From positions 1-64,000 of the forward strand of contig CALWOA010000002.1 of NCBI GenBank assembly GCA_944382965.1: 64,000 nt of DNA, given 5' to 3'. Positions 17,801-25,973 of this stretch are shown one piece after another (the first letter of the stretch is position 1; each line of letters starts with the position of its first letter). The translations under genes and the position numbers were made by a program. Source of the DNA: an uncultured Oscillospiraceae bacterium. Its GTDB lineage: Bacteria > Bacillota > Clostridia > Oscillospirales > Oscillospiraceae. The notes under the pieces were generated by a model. The model saw nothing but the letters and a program-made list of their open reading frames with translations. It made no database searches and was not told the DNA's origin.

Positions 17801-20800
17801 AGGGAGAATACTGTACATCCATGGAGTAGCGCAGATAGCTGGGGGTGTCGAAGGTTTCAAACATGAACTGCTTGATGTAGGACTTGTCAATCCAGGTTGC
17901 GCCCAGACGAACCTCGATTTCCGAAGCATCCAGATCCTTGGGCTGTGCCGCCCGCAGCGCTTCCACATTGACCTGATAGGCAGGATCGTCTGCCGCGGCC
18001 GCTTCCGCCTGCCGGAGCTTCTGACGGACATTGCCGGACAAATACGCATCCGCTGTTACCCAGCCCATGCCGTCCTCTGCATTGCCGAGGGTGGGATCGT
18101 GGAAAATCACGCCCCGCAGCTCGGATGCCAGTTCCTCAGCGGTTTTCCCGGTGAGGCTGGACATATATTCCATGTCCACCTCAGCCTTTTCCGCAACGGA
18201 GATTGTCAGGGCTTCACTGGCGGTATCCACAGAGGTGACAACCCGGTGGGGCTGGATGGTGCGTTTGGTGAACATATCCGCCTTGCGCTGGAAATTGCCG
18301 TCATCGTCCATAACTTCCAGAGCGCACAGGAGGAAATAGGAGGAATCGTCGGAGAATGCCAGCTTGTTGCCCCGGCTGTTGATAAGCCCATACTTTTCCG
18401 TGAAGCTGTCATAGAGCCGGTTCAGCTCCGCCTGTTTCTCCTGAATGGCAGAATCCGGGATGGTTTCGTCCATTTGGAGGTCAATCAGCTCATGGACGCA
18501 GGTGCTAAGCGCCAGCATACCCTTGATGCGCTCTTTGGCGGTGGCATTCAGATCGGGTCTGACCATAATGCTGTTTTCCCGGAAGTAAACCTCACCGTCC
18601 ACAAGGGTATAGGAGAAGTTCTTCACATCCGGGTCAGCCGGGAGGGTGTTCTGAATAGCTTCGCCTTCACCCAGATCGGGCAGCTCCGCTTCCTGGTAAG
18701 TACCGTGGATGTGCTGCACCACTTCATGGAGCTGGTCGGCAAGGGAAATGTCCTCCAGCGGCTCCACAGTGTAATCCATGCCGTGGGCAGTGCTTTCGGA
18801 GCTGTTTCTGCCCATGACCATTTCGGGGTGGTCGAGGAAATAGCTGTTGATGGCATAGCCGTCCTCTGTCTGCCCCAGATGCACCCAATCCGGGTCAATC
18901 TCAATGGGACGATCCCGCTTTTGCAGGAAGATAATGTCCGACACCACTTCCGTTCCGGCGTTGGCTTTGAAAGCGGTGTTGGGAAGCCGGATGGCACCCA
19001 GCAGATCGGCTCTCTGGGCAAGATAACGGCGCACGGTGGAATCCTTGGCATCCAGGGTATAGCGGCTGGTGACAAAGGCCACTACACCGCCGGGACGCAC
19101 CTGATCCAGCGCTTTGGCAAAGAAATAGTTGTGGATATTGAAGCCCAGCTTGTTGTAGGCAGGGTCATTGACCTTGTACTGCCCGAAGGGAACATTGCCC
19201 ACAGCAAGGTCAAAGAAATCCCGGCGATCTGTGGTTTCAAAACCGGCAACGGTGATATTCGCCTTGGGATAAAGCTGCTTGGCAATCCTGCCGGTGATGG
19301 AATCCAGCTCCACACCGTACAGACGGCTGTTTTGCATCTGTTCTGGGAGCATACCGAAGAAGTTGCCAACGCCCATGGACGGCTCCAGAATGTTGCCGGT
19401 CTGAAAGCCCATGTTGCCAACCGCTTCATAGATGGCCCGGATGACCGTGGGGCTGGTGTAGTGAGCATTGAGGGTAGAAGCACGGGCAGCTTCATATTCT
19501 GCCGGGGTAAGGGCGGCTTTCAGCTCCTGATATTCGGATGCCCAGCCGGATTTGCCGTCATCAAAGGCATCCGGCAGACCGCCCCAGCCCACATACCGGG
19601 ACAGAATTTCCTGTTCCTCACGGGTTGCCTGTCTGCCCTCGGATTCAATGGCTTTCAGGGTGGTGATTGCATCCATATTCCTGCGGAACTTGACCTTGGC
19701 ACCACCCATTCCCAAATCCTCGTCCGTAATGCGGAAGTTTTCGGCACTGGGGATGGGGGTATCACGGGGCGGTTCCGGCTTTTCTGTGCGGAGGGTCTGC
19801 ACCACAACATCATAGGGCAGATTGGTTTTCTCACCGGGATAAACGGCAACGGTTTCGGTGGTGATTTCCGGCTGAACAGGGGGTTTTTCCTGTTTGGCTT
19901 CCTGCTGCTCAATATACTTTCTGACAAAGGAAATGGGTTCCGTGCGGAAGATAGGAAAGCCGGTGGAATTGGCAAAGGTGATGTCCTGGAAGTTGACAGA
20001 GCCAAAGTCCAGATTTACCCGGTCAACAAGGAAGGTTCTGCCGTCGATTTCAAAGGTGGATTCACCGGGAATCAGGTGATCCCTGGCAAATTCCTCGTCA
20101 GAAATCCGTTGGGCATCCGCTTCCGCCTGCCGGACAATGGGAGCGGCGCTCAGCTTGTCCGCATCCACAACTCCGCCGTTCACGATACCGTGTTCCGCAA
20201 GCTGTTCCCGGATGGCAGCGGGATCAACATCGTCCAGACGGTCATATTCTTCTTCCGTATAGAATTTATCCGCTTTGATAAGCTGGGCAATCCGGCGCTG
20301 CACCTTTGCCCAGGGCAGCACCGTTTCACCGTCAACCCCGGTAACGGCAATCCGCAGAGGCTGGTCGGGATCTGCGCCATACTCATGGGCAAGCCATGAA
20401 GCGGTGTCCCGCTCCCGGCTGTGGGCCTCCATATAACGAACCACAGCCCGTTTGCTTTCGATATTGCCATTCCACTTCTGCAAGGCTTTATCAATGTCAG
20501 ATTGTGTAACCTCCCGGCGAGGGGGTTCTGGATTCAGCCTTCCCATGGAATAACTGTTTCGCTGACCATCCTCACCAACGGCGGCAATGGTCACACTAAA
20601 CTGATTACGGAGCTTTTCGGTATACTGCTCCAGCTGATGTGACGGGATGCCGCACATATCCACTCTGCCGCCAGTAGGGATTGGACGGGAACCAAGATGC
20701 AAATCCAGCATAGGTGCGGCTTGTTTGGCATCCTCGCCGTAGATTTCAAAGAAATCCCCGACCTGATACAGCACGATATCCTCCGGGTGGGCGGACTTGA

Positions 20801-23153
20801 TCTCGTTGTACTCCCAGACAGCAGGCTCTTTTTCCTCCGAAACCGGCGTTGGCTCGGATGTGGGGATTTCCGGGACTTCCTCAACGATTTCACTGTCAAT
20901 GGCTTCCTCAGAACCATACCGCTGTTCCAGCTCCTCCGGGGGAGCAAAGCGTCCGGATTCCATCAGGGCATCGTAATATTTGACCACCTTTGTCCACGGC
21001 ACTTCAATCCGTGTGCAGTTCGGCTTGTCGTAGCGAATGCCTTTTCTGTCAGTCCAGACATGGCTCATAAAGTTACGGGAAAGTGCGTTATTTCCGCCGC
21101 CAATGCCGTATTCATTTTTCAGGAAATCCAGCTTCTCTTTGGCTGTGTGTGGTGACTGGTAATAGGCATAAATCCGGCCCTTGCTGCCAGAAAAATTGCT
21201 GCCGCCTGTCAGATGCTCATTGATCTCGTCCTCGGTGATGAAGCCCTTTGCCGCTGGCAGCTCCGCCATCTCGCTGACATATTCCCGCCGGGGAAGGGTA
21301 TATTCCTCCAGCGGGTGAATAAGCTTGTTGGGGTGATACATCTGAAACCGCATCATACTCTTATCGGCGTTGCAGGCATCCCGGAAGGCATAGACCTGCC
21401 GCATAATCGCCTGATAGGATTCCGGCTCAGACAGGAAAACCATCAGCTTTTCTGTTTCCTCCGGGAAGCCGCCCCGGAGGGAGCGGACGATGCTCATATG
21501 TCCGGCTTCAATGGCTTTTTCGCTCATGTCGTGGGACATATACCAAAGCTGCTCCGCAAGTTGGCGCTTTTCAAAGGTTCCGCACTCTGCCAGCTCCACA
21601 TTGGTTGCAAACTGCCCCTGTTCCAGCAGCTCGCCAACCCGGACTGCCACATCCTCCCAAGACAAAATCTGTACGTTCCTGGCATACTGGGCGGCGCTGC
21701 CATAGGCCAGGTGCATCCCGTCCTCGGCGTACCATACGCACACCTTTGTGGTGCCGAATTGCAGGCCGTAACCGCCGTGGTAGGTCTTTTCCAGAAAATC
21801 CACCAGATCGTCCATTGGCTGCTGTTTGGCGTATTCAATGGCAATCCGTGTCCGGTGATTTTCCGTATTGCTGCCATAGCGGAGAAACTGGTCAATATAC
21901 TCCTGGGGCATGGAAAAAGCGGAGGGTGCGATTTCTGCACTCTCCGCTTCGGCGATGTATGCAATTTGCTGGGCTTCCGTGGGGAAGAAAGAGAATTGTT
22001 CACCCCGGATAGGGGGTTCGTCTGTCAGGCGTAGATCAGCTCCGTCAGAATCACTTCCTCCGCCTGGGCTTTCAGGCTGTTCATCAGCCCCACCCATTTC
22101 ATGGGGTCGCTGGCTTTCAGAGCTTCCGTCACTCCTGCCGACTGCATCAGCCCCGGCATCATTTGCTCCAAGCGGCTGTTCGCCGTTTCGTCGATCTCTC
22201 TCAGATGGGGATACAGCTTCTCGGACAGGATCAGGCTGTTCCACAGCACCGGGCGATGCTCCTGAAGATATTTCTTCCGCATCCTCCCGTACTTGCCCAG
22301 AGGCTGCGTCTCCTGCTGGGACAGGCTCAGATCGGGAATCCAGTAGTCCCCGCTGCGTGTGTAGGTCAGTTCGTTCATTTTCTTGGCTCCTTTCAGACAG
22401 CTTTTCGCGTTCGTATTTTTTGATAGTGACTTCAATACTGCGGAGGACTTCTTCGCTGATCTCGCTGACTGCGCTGCCCAGAGCATACACTGTCTGGGGG
22501 GTATTGAAGTCAAAGACCGGCATGAAATCCTCTGCGCCAAAGTGGGCATCCTCCACCAAACCGCACCGGGAAAGCAGGGCGTAGGTTGTGCTGACGGTGG
22601 CTGCGTTGAGGAACGCCACACCTTTGTCATAGTCATGATACCCTTCCAGATACGATCCGTCAACGATGCCAAGAATGTCCTGCTGGTGGGCAAGGAAATA
22701 TTCTGTGACTTTGACGGAGGAAATCTGCTCCAGCTGCTCTTTGATGCTGCCATCATTGGGAACGGCAAACTGTTCCTCCAAAGCGGCGGAAACTGCCTGC
22801 TCATGCTCCGGGCGGTATTCCCAGAGATAGGGGCTGCGGGAGCGTTCGGTGCTGCGGGTATCTGCCACATCGAACACATATTTCAGCTTCGGAGCGTCCC
22901 CGGAGTGGTCAATCAGGGCGATGCCCTTTGCGCCCCGTCGAACATAGCGCCCCATTCGCTTGTTCCACAGATCATAGTCCGCGCAGGCCGTGGCGTCGGG
23001 CCGCTGGGCGTAGATCATGAGCTGTTCGTGGTATGGGTATTTGTACAGCCGTGCGGCGGTGGTCAGGAAGTCTGCCCAGCTCTGGTAACTGCCGGTGATC
23101 TGTGTTGCTGTGAAGTCTGCAAGCTGGCTGTATTGCTGCAGTACGGATGCCAA
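14841..23153 (-). CDS. giant SNF2 helicase / N6-adenine methyltransferase
   Basis: A 2770-aa protein, read from a TTG at 23153 because AAGGAG lies 8 nt upstream (an in-frame GTG at 23267 lacks one). In order: an ArdC-like N-terminal region (about residues 20-90, HEQLMIYAQRPDAT); a long acidic Ser/Gly-rich linker; a MutS domain I-like module near 780-865 (DIVLYQVGDFFEIYGEDA, DMCGIPSHQLEQY); an N6-adenine methyltransferase fold near 1250-1330 (EPSMGVGNFFG, VGNVPFGQY); and SNF2 helicase motifs from about 1930 (LLAHEVGAGKT, VDEAHNYKNL, SKMGAGTNVQDR, QRKGRIERQGNQ). The C-terminus carries RPSVLDKL. It resembles phage DarB-type antirestriction proteins and probably protects or remodels entering DNA, an inference. 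Confidence 0.92.
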   Translation of the reverse strand: MASVLQQYSQLADFTATQITGSYQSWADFLTTAARLYKYPYHEQLMIYAQRPDATACADYDLWNKRMGRYVRRGAKGIALIDHSGDAPKLKYVFDVADTRSTERSRSPYLWEYRPEHEQAVSAALEEQFAVPNDGSIKEQLEQISSVKVTEYFLAHQQDILGIVDGSYLEGYHDYDKGVAFLNAATVSTTYALLSRCGLVEDAHFGAEDFMPVFDFNTPQTVYALGSAVSEISEEVLRSIEVTIKKYEREKLSERSQENERTDLHTQRGLLDSRSEPVPAGDAASGQVREDAEEISSGASPGAVEQPDPVREAVSPSERDRRNGEQPLGANDAGADAVGRSDGSSESQRPHEMGGADEQPESPGGGSDSDGADLRLTDEPPIRGEQFSFFPTEAQQIAYIAEAESAEIAPSAFSMPQEYIDQFLRYGSNTENHRTRIAIEYAKQQPMDDLVDFLEKTYHGGYGLQFGTTKVCVWYAEDGMHLAYGSAAQYARNVQILSWEDVAVRVGELLEQGQFATNVELAECGTFEKRQLAEQLWYMSHDMSEKAIEAGHMSIVRSLRGGFPEETEKLMVFLSEPESYQAIMRQVYAFRDACNADKSMMRFQMYHPNKLIHPLEEYTLPRREYVSEMAELPAAKGFITEDEINEHLTGGSNFSGSKGRIYAYYQSPHTAKEKLDFLKNEYGIGGGNNALSRNFMSHVWTDRKGIRYDKPNCTRIEVPWTKVVKYYDALMESGRFAPPEELEQRYGSEEAIDSEIVEEVPEIPTSEPTPVSEEKEPAVWEYNEIKSAHPEDIVLYQVGDFFEIYGEDAKQAAPMLDLHLGSRPIPTGGRVDMCGIPSHQLEQYTEKLRNQFSVTIAAVGEDGQRNSYSMGRLNPEPPRREVTQSDIDKALQKWNGNIESKRAVVRYMEAHSRERDTASWLAHEYGADPDQPLRIAVTGVDGETVLPWAKVQRRIAQLIKADKFYTEEEYDRLDDVDPAAIREQLAEHGIVNGGVVDADKLSAAPIVRQAEADAQRISDEEFARDHLIPGESTFEIDGRTFLVDRVNLDFGSVNFQDITFANSTGFPIFRTEPISFVRKYIEQQEAKQEKPPVQPEITTETVAVYPGEKTNLPYDVVVQTLRTEKPEPPRDTPIPSAENFRITDEDLGMGGAKVKFRRNMDAITTLKAIESEGRQATREEQEILSRYVGWGGLPDAFDDGKSGWASEYQELKAALTPAEYEAARASTLNAHYTSPTVIRAIYEAVGNMGFQTGNILEPSMGVGNFFGMLPEQMQNSRLYGVELDSITGRIAKQLYPKANITVAGFETTDRRDFFDLAVGNVPFGQYKVNDPAYNKLGFNIHNYFFAKALDQVRPGGVVAFVTSRYTLDAKDSTVRRYLAQRADLLGAIRLPNTAFKANAGTEVVSDIIFLQKRDRPIEIDPDWVHLGQTEDGYAINSYFLDHPEMVMGRNSSESTAHGMDYTVEPLEDISLADQLHEVVQHIHGTYQEAELPDLGEGEAIQNTLPADPDVKNFSYTLVDGEVYFRENSIMVRPDLNATAKERIKGMLALSTCVHELIDLQMDETIPDSAIQEKQAELNRLYDSFTEKYGLINSRGNKLAFSDDSSYFLLCALEVMDDDGNFQRKADMFTKRTIQPHRVVTSVDTASEALTISVAEKAEVDMEYMSSLTGKTAEELASELRGVIFHDPTLGNAEDGMGWVTADAYLSGNVRQKLRQAEAAAADDPAYQVNVEALRAAQPKDLDASEIEVRLGATWIDKSYIKQFMFETFDTPSYLRYSMDVQYSPYTAAWSISSKTRISYNDVAAWNTYGTDYVSAYEILEDSLNLRDVQVFDTIEDADGKKKRVLNAKETTLAAQKQQLIRDAFKDWIWADPERRQALVRQYNEEMNSIRPREYDGSHIVFAGMNPEITLREHQRNAIAHVLYGGNTLLAHEVGAGKTFEMVAAAMESKRLGLCQKSIFVVPNHLTEQWASEFLRLYPSANILVTKQRDFETKNRKKFCARIATGDYDAVIIGHSQFEKIPISKQRQEKLLQDQIAEITMGISELRESGGEKFTVKELERTKRGLESRLEKLRGDDKKDDVVTFEELGVDRMFVDEAHNYKNLFLYTKMRNVAGLSTTDAQKSSDMFGKCRYMDELTGNRGVVFATGTPVSNSMTELYTMQRYLQYARLEEMHMTHFDCWASRFGETVTALELAPEGKGYRPRTRFSRFFNLPELMNLFKEVADIKTADQLHLPVPEVEYHNVVAKPTEVQKGLVQELSERAAAIHSGSVDPSIDNMLKVTSDGRKLGLDQRIINPDFPDQEGSKVNLCVDNILQVWRDGKADKLTQLVFCDISTPQAAPKAKQAVITGSPLEAAALPVEENAPFTVYDDIRSKLISGGVPAEQIAFIHDASTEVKKKELFGKVRSGQVRVLLGSTSKMGAGTNVQDRLVAIHDLDCPWRPGDLQQRKGRIERQGNQNEKVHVFRYVTEGTFDAFLWQTVENKQKFISQIMTSKSPVRSCNDVDEVALSFAEIKALCAGDPRIKERMDLDVEVSRLKIMKADHKSKQYRLEDSLLRHFPEQIEKLKGCIQAIQEDMKTLEAHPHPADGFAGMTVLADELTDKDNAGAALIEAAKKATGLDQVEVGTYRGFQMSVTLEDFGKKYVLTMQGRLKHQAILGSDPRGNLIRLDNALAQMPQRLKAFQTQLDETCHQQEAAKAELGKPFPFEEELRDKTARLIFLDAELNLDANKGGQTEQVIAKSARPSVLDKLRSQPASIRNNQKQKRHEEVR

Positions 23154-23186
23154 TTTGATGTCTCCTTTCCTGTGTGATTTGTAATG

Positions 23187-23217
23187 AAAAACCCCGCCTG
23201 AGTGGTCAGACGGGATT
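23187..23217 (-). terminator. rho-independent terminator
   Basis: On the minus strand CCCGTCTGA pairs with TCAGGCGGG and is followed by GTTTTT. It separates the 212-aa gene from the giant helicase gene. Confidence 0.75.
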
Positions 23218-23235
23218 TGGGTGGATGGTAGATCA

Positions 23236-23874
23236 TTATCGTGTTTCGTGGGTTTTGATGTAACCAAGACGATGTTCCATACAGAGAATATTGCTCTCCA
23301 ATTTCAGCGCAGGAAAACTGTAAGGCTCTATTTCCTCGAGGATGGCAACCGCAGCATGATATCCCAGATAAAAGCCATCGATGGAAGCGCTGTAGGAACG
23401 CTGATCCCATGCACACTCCACGGATACGATATGATACTGGGCTTTTCCGGTGCTGCCCGTATCCATCGCTTCGGCCAGACTGTTCCGGCGTTCGATATCA
23501 GCGTAATACTCCCTGTGCCGCTTCATTTTGGGCATCCTGTGGATTTCATCACAAACATACTTTGTAAAGCCGCCGTCTGCTTCGTGTGCTGATGTGAAAT
23601 ACTGCTTGAAGCCGCAATAGATACCGGCAAGGAAACCGTATCTCGCGGCATATTCCCGCAGGCTGGAACAGGTTTTCTCATACTCGGCAAGCTGCGCCTT
23701 TTTCTCTTGAGAAAAAAGGATTGTCAGTTCCGCAATACCAGCGTCATATTCGCGTTCTTCAACACCATAAACATCTTTTTCCACATTGCGCTGATAGCGA
23801 TTTCTGATTTCCTGCTGATAGGCTGCCCCCAAGCAGTTCTCCAACATTTCCTGCAATACCTTCCTCGTTGACAT
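23236..23874 (-). CDS. hypothetical element protein
   Basis: A 212-aa soluble, charged protein starting MSTRKVLQEMLENCLG behind GGAGGG. The N-terminal half looks helical and coiled (QKKAQLAEYEKTCSSLREYAARYGFLAG), and the C-terminal half has no motif I know. It lies between two terminators, so it is probably a single-gene transcript. No function assigned. Confidence 0.7.
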   Translation of the reverse strand: MSTRKVLQEMLENCLGAAYQQEIRNRYQRNVEKDVYGVEEREYDAGIAELTILFSQEKKAQLAEYEKTCSSLREYAARYGFLAGIYCGFKQYFTSAHEADGGFTKYVCDEIHRMPKMKRHREYYADIERRNSLAEAMDTGSTGKAQYHIVSVECAWDQRSYSASIDGFYLGYHAAVAILEEIEPYSFPALKLESNILCMEHRLGYIKTHETR

Positions 23875-23974
23875 TATGAGTCCCTCCATGTATTTAATTG
23901 ATACGATATAGTATCTATTAAATACTTTATAGCACGGGGTTGGTGCAAATGCTGTCGAATTGTGGGACAAAGAG

Positions 23975-24004
23975 AAAAAGCCGCTACCTTTCCGTAACGG
24001 CTTT
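23975..24004 (-). terminator. terminator behind the XRE regulator
   Basis: On the minus strand AAAGCCGTTAC pairs with GTAGCGGCTTT and runs into a TTTTTCTC tail. It lies 20 bp past the stop of the regulator gene. Confidence 0.7.
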
Positions 24005-24023
24005 GTCGTAATGGCTCCATCTG

Positions 24024-24356
24024 TCAAAGGTACTCAGTGATTACCGGGATGATGCTTTTGAGTACGTCTTGAACCATGCGGCTTTGTGGTTCGCTCAAAC
24101 CAAAATTCTTACTGCAATCGCCAGAAAGTACAGAAGAAAGGTTTGAGGTTCGCCCCGTGATATAGTCCAGAGATACATCCAGCTCTGTTGCAATCTTGAA
24201 CAGTGTCTGGAGACTGGGCTTGCTGGAAGCATTTTCAATGTGGCGTAGGGATTCTGTGGCGAGTCCGACTTTCTCCGCAAGCACATCTGCCGTCCAGCCT
24301 CTGAATTTCCGTGCCTCACGGATTCGCTGCCCAGTGAGAATGAAATCGATATCCAT
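24024..24356 (-). CDS. XRE-family helix-turn-helix regulator
   Basis: A 110-aa DNA-binding protein. Residues 8-62 form a Cro/C1-type domain (GQRIREARKFRGWTADVLAE, then VGLATESLRHIENASSKPSL, then ATELDVSLDYITG). A short C-terminal tail follows. The ATG at 24356 is preferred over an upstream TTG because of AAGGGG spacing. It is flanked by terminators and a 200-bp upstream gap, consistent with an autonomous element repressor; its target is unknown. Confidence 0.88.
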   Translation of the reverse strand: MDIDFILTGQRIREARKFRGWTADVLAEKVGLATESLRHIENASSKPSLQTLFKIATELDVSLDYITGRTSNLSSVLSGDCSKNFGLSEPQSRMVQDVLKSIIPVITEYL

Positions 24357-24500
24357 TGAATACAACCCCTTATCTACTAGATGCTATCAACACTGAGTAT
24401 AGGAGTTATTTCTCTCATTGAGAATGAGCTATTTAATACGGAACCGTATCTATCACATTCTATTCTATGTATTCATGGCATTATCTATCTTCCCCACGAG

Positions 24501-24529
24501 AAAAGCCCCGTCTGTTACCAGATGGGGCG
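24501..24529 (-). terminator. terminator behind the KTR-protein gene
   Basis: On the minus strand GCCCCATCTG pairs with CAGACGGGGC and is followed by TTTT. Confidence 0.75.
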
Positions 24530-24556
24530 TAATGAGAACATATGCGGTTGCGAAAA

Positions 24557-24739
24557 TCATTCCTTGGGTTCCGCCCTTGCAATTTTCCTCTGAACGACAT
24601 TCACCAATATCTCCTGCTCGCAATGCGGACAATACAGTGGAAAGTTAATCAGTACAGTATCTTCGTGTATTTTCACATCTGTCGTTTTGTCGCAGTTTAG
24701 GCAAGGGAGCCAGTAAGATTTTTTCTGCGCAGTATCCAT
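24557..24739 (-). CDS. cysteine-rich KTR-type small protein
   Basis: A 60-aa protein with LPCLNCDKTTDVKI and LYCPHCEQEI, two CxxC pairs forming a probable zinc ribbon. The layout matches the small cysteine-rich KTR family common on Firmicutes conjugative elements. GGAGG lies 5 nt before the ATG at 24739. Role unknown; possibly binds nucleic acid. Confidence 0.75.
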   Translation of the reverse strand: MDTAQKKSYWLPCLNCDKTTDVKIHEDTVLINFPLYCPHCEQEILVNVVQRKIARAEPKE

Positions 24740-24772
24740 AGTTTCCTCCACGGTTTACAGTATAGAATCGTC

Positions 24773-25099
24773 CTATTGACACACGAAAGAGGCGTTCGTG
24801 AAAACCAGAGCGTTCAGCGCATGTTCTGTACAGATGGAAATATCGCAGGCAGATTCGTCCTGTGGCATCATAACATCATATCCATCAAAACCATCCATAA
24901 CCTGCTGCGCCGGTGCTTTGACAGACAGGGAATCCAGATCGAGAGAATAGGCATTGATAACACCTACAGCATCCTGCCCACAGGCTTGGGAGATAGCAGC
25001 CTCTCTGGCGGTGGTCAGTTTCAGTATGTTTTCCCGAACACCGAAGGAGGGGTGCTGAATGACATGATCGCTGCCCAAATACACAAGAATCTTATCCAT
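24773..25099 (-). CDS. hypothetical element protein
   Basis: A 108-aa protein starting MDKILVYLGSDHVIQHPSFG behind GGAAAG. The middle contains an AREAAISQACGQDAVGVINAYSL-like helix and an acidic stretch. No family is recognised. It lies between the KTR protein and a basic-tailed hypothetical gene. Confidence 0.6.
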   Translation of the reverse strand: MDKILVYLGSDHVIQHPSFGVRENILKLTTAREAAISQACGQDAVGVINAYSLDLDSLSVKAPAQQVMDGFDGYDVMMPQDESACDISICTEHALNALVFTNASFVCQ

Positions 25100-25215
25100 T
25101 TGTCTTTCCTCCTGAACACAGACTTTCCACAGTCTATCATGTTCTAGGGGGACTGTCAATCGACACTCTACCCAAAATCGGAGGACAAAATTCTACTTGA
25201 CAGAATTCCTTTTAT

Positions 25216-25695
25216 TCATAGAGGGAGATCCTCCCACGGCTCTAACCCCATTTCTTCCCATGTCACGCCATAGGGCGCACCGCCAGAGGTATATCCGGCG
25301 ATGAAGAAGAAACGATCATTCTGCCAGGGTTCTGTTGCAGCGGGTTCACGCTTTTTCTTTTTCCGCTTTCGCGGAGGTTTTGGGGCTTTCTTCTGCTTTG
25401 GCGGCTTGGTAAGAGATTCCAGTGTAACCTCTGCCTCGACATCCCACTGGATGCGCTGGGCGTAGGAATCCAGCCGTTTGGCGTAAAGATGTTGGATTTC
25501 CTCATAGGCAACCCGATAATTACTGCTCCGTACTTTGGCGTAAACAATTTGACACAGCAATTCAAATTCTTCTGCTTCCGGCATTCGCTGATGCTCCAGA
25601 AAGAAGCGCAGGGTTTCCCGGTACATCCAGTCGGCAATGCGTGCTTTCTGTTTCTGCTTCAAAGACTTATAGGGCACAAGTGGTTTTTCCGGCAT
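25216..25695 (-). CDS. hypothetical element protein with basic Pro/Lys region
   Basis: A 159-aa protein starting at 25695 behind GGAGGG. The first 95 residues look helical (QKQKARIADWMYRETLRFF, HLYAKRLDSYAQRI). A strongly basic Pro-Lys stretch (about residues 103-122, KQKKAPKPPRKRKKKK) follows, then a short Gly/Trp-rich end. The basic region suggests nucleic-acid contact. No family name is assigned. Confidence 0.65.
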   Translation of the reverse strand: MPEKPLVPYKSLKQKQKARIADWMYRETLRFFLEHQRMPEAEEFELLCQIVYAKVRSSNYRVAYEEIQHLYAKRLDSYAQRIQWDVEAEVTLESLTKPPKQKKAPKPPRKRKKKKREPAATEPWQNDRFFFIAGYTSGGAPYGVTWEEMGLEPWEDLPL

Positions 25696-25746
25696 GGCAC
25701 TCCCTCCTGACAAGGTCAGTATAGCAGAAAAAAGGCGGGAAGTCTA

Positions 25747-25971
25747 TTACGCACCCTCACCGAAGTCGGGAATCAAATCCAACGCATCAAACTCGGCATC
25801 CGTAATGGTATTGAGCTTGGCGATGGCACTGTCCGTCAGGTCTTTCAGCGCCTGCCCGTCCTTATCCAGATAGGTACGCATTTCCACAAGGGCGTGAATC
25901 AGCCCCAGACGGGTGCCGGGATTGTAGATGCTCATGAGCTGCTGCTCCTCAAATGTGAAGTTTTCTTTCAT
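25747..25971 (-). CDS. transposon-transfer assisting protein (TTRAP)-like
   Basis: A 74-aa protein starting MKENFTFEEQQLMSIYN, then a long helix (TRLGLIHALVEMRTYL) and an acidic end. Size, opening and position match the TTRAP family carried by Tn1549/CTn elements. The start at 25971 has AGGAG 8 nt upstream and overlaps the stop of the ArdC-like gene. The biochemical role is not established. Confidence 0.8.
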   Translation of the reverse strand: MKENFTFEEQQLMSIYNPGTRLGLIHALVEMRTYLDKDGQALKDLTDSAIAKLNTITDAEFDALDLIPDFGEGA

Positions 25972-25973
25972 GT

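Noticed and set aside
16860-20399. An 1179-codon plus-strand open frame
   Set aside because: It is the antisense shadow of the giant helicase-methyltransferase. It has no ribosome site, and the protein is His/Gly/Val-rich with no domains.
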